Assembly (NCBI GenBank): GCA_020426125.1
Contig: JAGQQQ010000115.1
Span: 1 to 20,443, forward strand
Source: Planctomycetaceae bacterium
GTDB lineage: Bacteria; Planctomycetota; Planctomycetia; Planctomycetales; Planctomycetaceae
Length of the DNA stretch: 20,443 bases
Direction: 5' to 3'
The notes beneath the pieces are model-generated. The model ran no database searches. It was not told the origin of the DNA and was given only the letters and a program-made list of their open reading frames with translations. Positions 1 to 7,259 of this stretch are shown piece by piece (the first letter of the stretch is position 1; every line of letters begins with the position of its first letter). The position numbers and the translations under genes were made by a program.

Positions 1-216
1 GAACAGGAACTGATTGAGTTCGTGGGTGAGAGAGATCGGACCCGTCAGCGGCGGGCCGCTCCCATGGTCGTCAGTGACTCTCCAGTCCCTTCCCAAGAGC
101 CAACAAGTCCGCCTGATGAAGAGCCAACGGAGACGGTCGTCGACGAGACGCCGACGAGTGAAGAGGGTGCCGTAGCATCTGACGCCGATGTGTCCCAGGA
201 GGAGCAAGAGGATTAG
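1..216 (+). CDS. C-terminal tail of an unidentified protein (5' end outside window)
   Basis: The reading frame is open from base 1 to the TAG at 214-216, so this is most likely the last 71 residues of a gene that begins to the left. A GTG at 22 could serve as a start, but the open frame before it argues for a continuing protein. The first 20 or so residues are mixed and charged (ELIEFVGERDRTRQRR). The rest is a low-complexity acidic tail rich in E, D, P, T and S, of the kind that is disordered. No domain is recognisable and I give no function. A good terminator follows 30 bp after the stop, which supports this being the real end of a transcribed gene. Confidence 0.6.
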   Translation, partial: EQELIEFVGERDRTRQRRAAPMVVSDSPVPSQEPTSPPDEEPTETVVDETPTSEEGAVASDADVSQEEQED

Positions 217-244
217 GTCGGTTGACGGACACTGAAGAATAGGG

Positions 245-290
245 AAGGCCGCTTTTGATCCAGGTCGGATTCGAAGGCGGTCTTTTTTTT
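245..290 (+). terminator. Rho-independent terminator of the upstream gene
   Basis: An imperfect GC-containing hairpin (AAGGCCGC... paired with ...GAAGGCGGTC, allowing G-U pairs and small mismatches) is followed directly by an uninterrupted run of eight T at 283-290. It lies about 30 bp after the TAG at 216, where a terminator for the plus-strand gene is expected. Confidence 0.75.
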
Positions 291-352
291 GGTCTCGTCT
301 GAATCGATTTTCAAGGTTGCCCTCGCTTGGGAACTCAAGGCAAGCGGTCGCT

Positions 353-402
353 CACGGGGAACTTCATCCCGCAGTTCCACGGGGAACTTCATCCCGCAGT
401 TC
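353..402. repeat. Perfect tandem duplication of a 25-bp unit
   Basis: Bases 353-377 and 378-402 are identical 25-bp copies that begin CACGGGGAAC and end CCCGCAGTTC. The repeat lies inside the last codons of the WYL-domain remnant on the minus strand. Because 25 is not a multiple of three, the extra copy shifts the frame and brings in an early TGA. Confidence 0.95.
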
Positions 403-642
403 TTCCGGTTCTTTCACTGTGGCTTTGGCCCCGAAGCTGAGGATCCAATATTTGGCTTCCGTCAGATCGGCGTGGTCGAAGTCTTTCGTCTTCTGGAACT
501 TCAACGTATCGAGAGCGGCCTTTGAAATGCGGTCGACTTTGAAGGTGCCGACCTCATTGTGTTGCTGGACGGGTGAGATGAGGGAGAACGATCCCCGATG
601 ATGGACGAGTCCGTTGTGGATTCTTGGCTTTCTTGCAAAGAC
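364..642 (-). pseudogene. Remnant of a WYL-domain transcriptional regulator
   Basis: The minus-strand translation contains two pieces of a WYL ligand-sensing domain. One is the middle (GLVHHRGSF, then TFKVDRISKA and LKFQKTKDFD). The other is the C-terminus (YWILSFGAKATVKEPEELR), a pattern typical of WYL regulators. In intact family members roughly 50-60 residues separate DFD from the WILSFG segment; here they are almost directly joined, so an internal in-frame deletion is likely. The N-terminal helix-turn-helix half is absent. The frame ends early after EELRDEV because of a 25-bp tandem duplication. WYL proteins usually bind DNA and sense a ligand; this fragment cannot do that. Recognition is by motif only. 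Confidence 0.7.
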
Positions 643-1090
643 GATCGACCATCTTCCGGGGAAGTCATTGTATGGAGCCTGCGCGAGACGCTTTTGCCAG
701 GTCAATCGCGACGCAAGTCCGGCAGGTGACGTCTGGCCGCGACAGAAGTTCCCCAGGTCAAATCCTGCGAGTCTGCCCCACCGAATCCTTTTCTATGAAA
801 TTGACGGTGGTTCACAGGCCCATTGATCTCGACGATCTGTGCCCATGCTGCGGAATCCCCGTCACCATGCCCGAGTGATCAGGCTGACCGGCGTGAAAGG
901 ATGAGTCCCCATCACCACTTGGTTTGCGTTGCGTTCTTCTGAGTGATTCGTCACGTACGGGTTACCTTTCCTCAAAGAAAATGGCAAATGCCATGACGGT
1001 CCCGCGTTTGAAAAATTGTGGACGAATCCCCCGGGCAGAATCAAACCCGGCGGACCAACTCGCAAGTTTCTCAAGGTGGAAGGAAAGACC
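643..1090. other. Non-coding or unrecognised interval before the surface-protein gene
   Basis: I see no convincing gene here on either strand. The open frames are short, overlap each other and match no family I know. A further eroded part of the WYL gene could lie in the left half, but I could not recognise it. The right end must hold the leader, and probably the promoter, of the gene starting at 1091; I cannot point to clear -35/-10 boxes. Confidence 0.5.
1081..1087 (+). promoter_or_regulatory. Ribosome binding site that decides the start at 1091
   Basis: AGGAAAG, preceded by another purine-rich AAGGTGGA, lies three bases before the ATG at 1091. The open frame reaches back to a TTG at 1016, but that codon has no such signal and would add 25 proline/glycine-rich residues before the expected basic N-terminus. 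Confidence 0.65.
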
Positions 1091-4000
1091 ATGTTGCGGC
1101 GATTCTTTGCAAAGGCACAGAGAATTCAAAAACGACGCCCCCAGCGAAACGTAGACGAGTCCGAAAGCCTTGAGCAGCGACTCCTGTTAAGCGGAGATCG
1201 ACCAGCCTTCGTCAGAGACGGACTCTGGAACTTTGACCTTGACGCTGATGGAACCGTCGACAAGACACTTAATCTGGGTGGCGCAGGGGATCATTACCTT
1301 GCCGCAAACTGGTATGGAACTCATGACTATCCAACGGTGGTCCGCAACGGCGCCGACGGCAAACTGCACTGGGAGTCAACCGACGGAGTGGTCACGATTG
1401 CAGCCGCATTTGGTCAGGTTGGAGACGTCCCAGTTGTCGGAGACTGGCTGGGAACGGGTTTTGACAACATTGGATACGTTCGCGCCGAAGGGGACGGCCT
1501 GTTGCACTGGTATCTGAACACGGATTTCAATTTCTCAACACACGAAATCCACATCGTTTTCGGAGAGGCGGGCGATACGCCCATTGTTGGGAACTGGGAT
1601 GGGGCGGGAGCGGATGATCCGGGAGTCGTTCGTGAAACCGGAGATGGCCTGCGAACCTGGCTCCTTGATACGGATCAGGATCCGGAAGCGGAACTCCAGT
1701 ACAAGTATGGACTGGCCGGGGACACCTCCGTTGTCGGCGATTGGACTCAGGATGGAATGGACGACTTTGGCACCATTCGGCAATTCCCGAACTTTCCGCT
1801 GTATTGGTTATTCGATGTCAATCGAGACCCGTCAGACGAATGGCTGATCAACCTGGGAGAACCGGGGGATACTCCCGTCGTCGGGGACTTTCGATTCGCC
1901 GACAGCTCCCTCTCACTGACACGCGATTGGGATGGCCATACCTATAACATCTTTCCTGGTTTACAGGGTGAGATCTTCATGGGGTACATTGAAGATCACC
2001 GCCCCGTTCTCACGACGTCATTTACGATTCGAAATGACGGGGACTCGGATCTGCATCTCTCAGAAATCCGCATCGAGCAGGGGCCACACGGGCATGAGAC
2101 CCATCAATATTTTGAGGTAACCCAAGCACCGCAATTCGTCGCGCCCGGCGAGACTGGTGAGATTGTCATCGTTGTCGACGCGACCGAGGCTCTGCACATT
2201 GGAGCCTTTGAAGCATATGTCTCCTTCGACACGAGCGATCCCGATGCCCGGGACTATCGGTTTCACGCGGTCGCTCGCAAGCCCGATGTGCCTCTTCCTG
2301 CTCCGGATGTCAGCATGACGTTTACCCATCCGACTGCTGGCGAGAATTATGAAATACCTCTCGACAGTTCAGATCGTGTGTTCTTCGGATATGTTGAAGA
2401 TCAGGCTCCTGTCTTGAGAAAGGAAGTGACCATTCATAACGGGAGCATAAGCGTGCTCAACATTTCGAATGTTCGGATCGAAAAAGGGATCTATGACCAC
2501 AACACCTATTTGAACTTCGAGATCATCAGCGCACCCAGTGCGATCCAACCGGGAGAGACAGGGACAATTGTGGTGGAGTTGGACGCATCGTCCATTATTC
2601 ACGCAGAATATTATGAAGGTGATCTGGTTTTTGAGACCGACAACCCAGAGATTCCTGACGTGCGCGTTCATGCCATGGCAAGAAAGATGGTCGACGGCCT
2701 TCGGCCAACTCCGCGACCGGAGATCACCATTGAAGGGGGGGCGTTCACCGTCGGCGAACGCGTTGATCTGGGTGATGTGTTCCGCGGCCAGACGGTCACT
2801 CGCACGTTCACGATTCGAAACGATGGCGACTCCGCATTGAGGCTCGGCAACGTCTATCGAACAGGATTTGGAAGTACGGCGATTGGTGTGGATCAGCCTA
2901 GTTCGTTCGTCGCTCCTGGAGGCACGACGACGTTCACAATCCGCTTCCGACCAACCAGTACGGGGAACTACTTCGCGGAGTTCTCGCTGTCCAACAATGA
3001 CCACGATGAGGATCCGTTCCGTTTTACCGTCACAGGAAGGGGAGTGACGCAATCGCCCACGCAGGTTCCGGATATTGATGTCCTTGGTTTGACTGATAAT
3101 GCGAGAATTGACTTTGGAACCGTCTCTCAATCGACGATTGGTGGAAGTCCTCGGCGGACGATTACGATCAAGAATGTCGGCGATGGCACGTTGAACTTGC
3201 AGTCGATGCAGATCCAGGGACAAGGGTTCCGACTGCGTACGGCGTTTCGCTCCACGAATCTCCTCCCCGGTCGGAGCGCGAGTTACACGGTGGAGATGGA
3301 CGTCAGAACCGCTGGAGCGAAGTTTGGTACGTTGATCATTCAGTCGAATGATCCAGTCGAAAGTCCGCTCAGCATCACCCTTCAAGGAATGGTCAACTCG
3401 GCTCCTCCGGAAATTGAAGTTCGGGTCGGCAATTCAACTCTCTCGCCTGGGCAGTCAGGTGTGGTCGACTTCCAAGGTGTCAATCAGTATGGAGATGGTC
3501 CGTTGGCTCCGATGCGAAATTTCAACATTACTAATCGCGGACGTGGACCACTCATTCTGTCAAACCTCGTTGTTTCTGGACCTTTTTCAGTGGAGAACTT
3601 TCCTGACACAATTGCTCCCGGTCAAAGCCGGCAGATTACGGTGCGGATGCCCGCTCAAACACTCGGGCGAAAGGTCGGCAATATCACTTTCACGACAAAC
3701 GATGCCGATGAGTCAGTCATTCGTGTCAATCTGAAAGGGACAGTCTTGCCCGCTCGAGAACCTCGGCCCGGAGCAGATCCCGATCCAAGACTAACTTATC
3801 ATCCGCCATTTCATTCGCCTGGATGGACAATCGAAGTCGCGCCGGTATATGGTCAATACGATCCTCGAACAACAGCTATCGTCAACATGTATGGTCCCGG
3901 AGGCGAAGTTCTTACAAGACACTTTAGCCTTTTAACAACTGTCGTACTTCCTGCAGTCAATACTCCCAGAGTGATCAATTTACACCCTCAGGTTCGGATT

Positions 4001-5431
4001 GTGTATGAAAGTCCGAGAAGCCTCTCAGTTTCGAATCCAACTCTCTTGGAAGGAGCCACAGGCACCACAGCCACGATCACTCGGACGGGAGATCTCTCGG
4101 CTTCGCTGAACGTGTATCTCAGTAGCGACTCGGACTCTGATCTCGACTATCCCGCGATGGTCACCTTTGCTCCGGGGCAAGACGAAGTCAGCTTTGAACT
4201 TTCTGGGATTGACGACGGAATCGCCGAAGAAAATCAACTGGTGCTTCTGACAGCAGAAGCAGAAGGGGGGTTGTTCTCCGAGACGACTGCGATTGAAATT
4301 GTCGACGATCGATCTTCGAAAGTTGATGAGTTTCTGGTCTTTGACGAGGAATCCCGAACCTGGCTGCTCGGAGTTGTCGACAGCACGGTACCAGGGGCCG
4401 AGACCTTCGAATCGTTTCGCACGAATCCATTCCCTGAGACGACCAATGGCTGGAAGGGCTTCACTGGCGACTTTGATGGCGATGGCGACCTCGATGGAAT
4501 GACGCTGAACCTCGACACACTTCTCTTCCGTTTCTTCGAGAACCAAGGGGATGGGACTTTAGCGACGCATCGTCCGGCAGGAGGGCTTTCGACGTCCGTG
4601 CAATGGGATCATTTCATGGTTGGTGATTTCAACGGGGACGGGCGATCCGAAGTTCTCGGCCAAATCGTCGGGGGAACAACCGGCGTGGGTGCCATGTGGT
4701 CAAAGGAGCATACCGGTGCCTCCAACTTTTACATTACGCTCAACACCGGTTACGAAGCGTTCGTCGTGGGAGACTTCAATGGGGATAGCACCGATGACAT
4801 CCTGGGACTGTTCGACAACACGGATCAGACACGGACGAATCTGATTCCCTCTATCTCGATCGACACACCGGTGGGACGTCGTTTCACCGCTCTGCTCGGT
4901 GCCGGGCAATTCGGGCAGAGTGTTGCCACTGGCGGGCTCCATAACTATCTTGTCGCCGACTACAACGGCGATGGCCGCGACGATCTGGCCGTTCTGAATC
5001 AGAACAATCAAGTCTACACGGCAATGACCACGGGCATCAGCCGAGCACAAGCTCCAGGAGCGAGGAACTTCACGGTCTCTAGCCGTTCCCCCCGATTTTC
5101 AACATCCCTGTTCAACAGCCAAATTCAAGCCGCCGATGTAAACGGAGATGGCCTCGATGATCTGGTGGCCGTCGATCACCTGAATCGGCTATTCGCTGCT
5201 ATCTCGCTTGTGAATCAAGACCGCAATGACAACATTCCCGACGGAGCATTGATACAGAACTTGGAGTATCTCGGATCAGTGCTCGAATCTGGGACCTTGA
5301 TCACCGGGAACTTTCAATACCGTGGTGGTGACGATCTCCTGATCCTAGGGGAACAGACGTCGCTTTGGACCTTTGACGCCGATCTACTGGTTCGCTCTCA
5401 GGTCTTTCAACCGGTTCTTCCGTCTGCATAA
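1091..5431 (+). CDS. Large modular surface/secreted protein with LEPR-XLL-like start, choice-of-anchor-D, Calx-beta and FG-GAP repeats
   Basis: This 1446-residue protein starts with a very basic stretch (MLRRFFAKAQ) and the motif SLEQRLLLSG at residues 26-35. That motif is a variant of the LEPR-XLL element found at the start of many giant planctomycete surface proteins; no classical signal peptide is visible. Residues about 53-268 hold FG-GAP-like blocks (GDTPIVGNWDG, GDTPVVGDF). About 277-890 hold five choice-of-anchor-D (ASPM/SPD-2/Hydin-like) beta domains with TIRNDGDS-type motifs. About 980-1073 is a Calx-beta domain (LLEGATGTTATITR). About 1117-1437 carry FG-GAP/VCBS repeats with calcium-loop patterns (GDFNGDGRSE, ADYNGDGRDD, ADVNGDGLDD). 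It is probably exported and adhesive or structural; the partner is unknown. The segment at about 890-980 matches nothing I recognise. The TAA stop is part of an inverted repeat. Confidence 0.9.
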   Translation: MLRRFFAKAQRIQKRRPQRNVDESESLEQRLLLSGDRPAFVRDGLWNFDLDADGTVDKTLNLGGAGDHYLAANWYGTHDYPTVVRNGADGKLHWESTDGVVTIAAAFGQVGDVPVVGDWLGTGFDNIGYVRAEGDGLLHWYLNTDFNFSTHEIHIVFGEAGDTPIVGNWDGAGADDPGVVRETGDGLRTWLLDTDQDPEAELQYKYGLAGDTSVVGDWTQDGMDDFGTIRQFPNFPLYWLFDVNRDPSDEWLINLGEPGDTPVVGDFRFADSSLSLTRDWDGHTYNIFPGLQGEIFMGYIEDHRPVLTTSFTIRNDGDSDLHLSEIRIEQGPHGHETHQYFEVTQAPQFVAPGETGEIVIVVDATEALHIGAFEAYVSFDTSDPDARDYRFHAVARKPDVPLPAPDVSMTFTHPTAGENYEIPLDSSDRVFFGYVEDQAPVLRKEVTIHNGSISVLNISNVRIEKGIYDHNTYLNFEIISAPSAIQPGETGTIVVELDASSIIHAEYYEGDLVFETDNPEIPDVRVHAMARKMVDGLRPTPRPEITIEGGAFTVGERVDLGDVFRGQTVTRTFTIRNDGDSALRLGNVYRTGFGSTAIGVDQPSSFVAPGGTTTFTIRFRPTSTGNYFAEFSLSNNDHDEDPFRFTVTGRGVTQSPTQVPDIDVLGLTDNARIDFGTVSQSTIGGSPRRTITIKNVGDGTLNLQSMQIQGQGFRLRTAFRSTNLLPGRSASYTVEMDVRTAGAKFGTLIIQSNDPVESPLSITLQGMVNSAPPEIEVRVGNSTLSPGQSGVVDFQGVNQYGDGPLAPMRNFNITNRGRGPLILSNLVVSGPFSVENFPDTIAPGQSRQITVRMPAQTLGRKVGNITFTTNDADESVIRVNLKGTVLPAREPRPGADPDPRLTYHPPFHSPGWTIEVAPVYGQYDPRTTAIVNMYGPGGEVLTRHFSLLTTVVLPAVNTPRVINLHPQVRIVYESPRSLSVSNPTLLEGATGTTATITRTGDLSASLNVYLSSDSDSDLDYPAMVTFAPGQDEVSFELSGIDDGIAEENQLVLLTAEAEGGLFSETTAIEIVDDRSSKVDEFLVFDEESRTWLLGVVDSTVPGAETFESFRTNPFPETTNGWKGFTGDFDGDGDLDGMTLNLDTLLFRFFENQGDGTLATHRPAGGLSTSVQWDHFMVGDFNGDGRSEVLGQIVGGTTGVGAMWSKEHTGASNFYITLNTGYEAFVVGDFNGDSTDDILGLFDNTDQTRTNLIPSISIDTPVGRRFTALLGAGQFGQSVATGGLHNYLVADYNGDGRDDLAVLNQNNQVYTAMTTGISRAQAPGARNFTVSSRSPRFSTSLFNSQIQAADVNGDGLDDLVAVDHLNRLFAAISLVNQDRNDNIPDGALIQNLEYLGSVLESGTLITGNFQYRGGDDLLILGEQTSLWTFDADLLVRSQVFQPVLPSA

Positions 5432-5593
5432 GAACCTCTCTCGAAAACGGTTTGAACCGTGAGAGCGAACATGTCGTTTTCCAGGCAAGCAATTCGAGGC
5501 AGGCAAATCACGAGACTTGTCTATGCCGGATAACGGCGCATGGCGAATGACGCGGCCGATCGAGCTCAATCAAGGTTTTGAGAGAGGTTCTTA
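5429..5593. repeat. 165-bp inverted-repeat structure, possible MITE or long hairpin
   Basis: The left arm at 5429-5448 begins TAAGAACCTCTCTC and is the reverse complement of the right arm at 5575-5593: 14 bp perfect, then a one-base bulge and five more pairs. About 126 bp lie between the arms with no recognisable gene. Both ends carry TA just outside AGAACC/GGTTCT, which would fit a TA target duplication. A small hairpin (ACGGT TTGA ACCGT, 5447-5460) sits just inside the left arm. It may be a short non-autonomous transposon or a 3'-end RNA structure of the surface-protein gene. Confidence 0.6.
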
Positions 5594-5848
5594 GTACGAC
5601 AGCGCTAAGTTGTAATCGGCGTAGTTTGGGGAAACAAATGCTGCCACATTGGTGGAGATGCGGGATTCCCAGACTTCCGATTCGAACGACCTAGCGCTGA
5701 TGTATTAGTAGAGCTGGGTGCAAAATCCCTTCGGCGATAACTGCCGACACCAATCCCCCTAGATTTTCGCAGTCTAATTATCGTTTTTCGGAGTTCTGAG
5801 ACCCGCTCTAAGTCAACAGTTACACGGCAGGGAATGGGCAAGTCCGTT
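5594..5848. other. Intergenic interval between the inverted repeat and the DUF1501 gene
   Basis: No supported gene or RNA is visible. Short open frames exist on both strands but have no recognisable motif. The two flanking genes converge here (plus from the left, minus from the right), so termination signals are expected, but I see no hairpin followed by a T run for the minus-strand unit. Confidence 0.5.
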
Positions 5849-7240
5849 TCACGCCAAAACCTCTTTCACGACATGACCTTTGACATCTGTGAGACGGTAG
5901 TCGCGGCCCGCGTGGCGATAGGTCAGTCGTTCGTGATCGAAGCCCATCAGATGGAGGATGGTGGCGTGAAAATCGTGTACGTGGACCGGCTGTTCCACCG
6001 CTCGCATGCCGTGTTCGTCGGTGGCGCCGTGAATGATTCCGCCTTTCACTCCGCCTCCTGCAAGCCAGGAACTAAAGGCCCAGGAATGATGCTCGCGACC
6101 TTTGGCGTCGGCCGTGTTGTTAAAGGGGGTGCGACCGAATTCCGTTGTCCAGACTACAAGGGTTTCATCCAGCAAACCGCGGTGCTTCAAGTCTTGAATG
6201 AGAGCGGCAATTGGTTGATCGACGTTCTTGGCGAGGCCCACGTGGGACATCATATCGCCGTGTGCATCCCAGTTCCCCGATGATCCGGTGTCAATCAGTT
6301 CGACGAAACGTACACCGCGTTCCACCAACCGACGGGCTGCCAGACATTGCCAGCCAAAGCCGCTGATCTGGCCCGGCTTGAGGGCGTAGCAATCAAGAGT
6401 CGTTTTGGTTTCCTGACTGAAATCAAATGCTTCAGGAACCGCCATTTGCATTCCAAAGGCGGTCTCGAATGTCCGCAATCGGGCTTCCAGCAGAGGATCT
6501 TTCCCTCGCGACGCGAGATGGGCTTGGTTGATTTCGCGAAGAGCAGCCAATTCGAGTGCCTGTCGTTCGGTCGGAACACGCGGCGCGACGTTTGCAACCG
6601 GCTGCGTTCCGGGCACAACTAATGTCCCCTGATGTGCAGCTGGTAGAAAGTCGTTCGCGTAAACTTGAGTGCCTGCGTAGGTCTGCTTGGGAGCGATGAC
6701 CACAAAGCCGGGCAGGTTCCGGTTCAATGTGCCGAGCCCATAGCTGACCCACGAGCCGATACTGGGGCGAGCAAAGGCAAAGGACCCGGTATGCATCCCC
6801 AGAGTGGCGTTGTAATGGTTTGAATGGGAGGTATGCATCGAGCGGATCACCGCGATGTCATCCATGCAGCTACCAATGTGCGGAAAGAGCGTACTGACTT
6901 CTGTCCCACATTGTCCCTGGGGGGAAAATTCCCACTGAGGACGCTTGAGAAAGATTCGCTCGTATCCGGGGCGATCCTTGATCTCCGGATGGTCGGCCTG
7001 GATCTCTTTCCCATGATCGCGGATCAGGGCTGGTTTGGGATCGAACGTGTCCACATGAGAAACCCCTCCGGTCATGAAAAGAAAGATGATGTTCTTTGCA
7101 CGTGCCGGGAAATGCGGATCCCGAGGAGCGAGAGGATCACCCGACTCGGCAAGTAGTTGTTGGACAATGCCGGGGAACAGCATTGATCCTGTGACGGACG
7201 ATTGAAGAAAGTGCCGACGAGTTGAAGTTTTTGCATTCAT
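5849..7240 (-). CDS. DUF1501 family protein with Tat-type signal
   Basis: This is a 463-residue DUF1501 protein, a family related in fold to alkaline phosphatases/sulfatases and very common in planctomycetes. The chosen ATG (7240) puts the twin-arginine-like motif RRHFLQ at residues 8-13, followed by a hydrophobic stretch, so export by the Tat system is likely. Family signatures are GGVSHVDTFDPKP at 58-70, TEFGRTP at about 366-372 and GREHHSW at about 381-387, all typical in order and spacing. An upstream in-frame ATG at 7270 would overlap the preceding gene by 11 bp; neither start has a strong ribosome binding site. The gene follows the cytochrome c protein by 19 bp, the usual DUF1549/DUF1553-DUF1501 pair, so they are probably co-transcribed. 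The enzymatic substrate is unknown; polysaccharide processing is often suggested for such pairs. Confidence 0.93.
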   Translation of the reverse strand: MNAKTSTRRHFLQSSVTGSMLFPGIVQQLLAESGDPLAPRDPHFPARAKNIIFLFMTGGVSHVDTFDPKPALIRDHGKEIQADHPEIKDRPGYERIFLKRPQWEFSPQGQCGTEVSTLFPHIGSCMDDIAVIRSMHTSHSNHYNATLGMHTGSFAFARPSIGSWVSYGLGTLNRNLPGFVVIAPKQTYAGTQVYANDFLPAAHQGTLVVPGTQPVANVAPRVPTERQALELAALREINQAHLASRGKDPLLEARLRTFETAFGMQMAVPEAFDFSQETKTTLDCYALKPGQISGFGWQCLAARRLVERGVRFVELIDTGSSGNWDAHGDMMSHVGLAKNVDQPIAALIQDLKHRGLLDETLVVWTTEFGRTPFNNTADAKGREHHSWAFSSWLAGGGVKGGIIHGATDEHGMRAVEQPVHVHDFHATILHLMGFDHERLTYRHAGRDYRLTDVKGHVVKEVLA

Positions 7241-7259
7241 GGTAAGTTTGTTGGTGGTA

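Noticed and set aside
2369..3385. Minus-strand open frame (338 codons) inside the surface-protein gene
   Set aside because: The plus-strand protein has clear beta-domain repeats throughout this stretch; the antisense translation is arginine-rich and matches nothing.
5660..5700. GATTCGAAC as a possible T-arm of a tRNA
   Set aside because: No acceptor stem, anticodon arm or D arm can be built around it.
5849..7240. Calling the DUF1501 protein a sulfatase
   Set aside because: The sulfatase signature C/S-x-P-x-R is not present at the expected place; only the broader phosphatase/sulfatase-like family can be supported.
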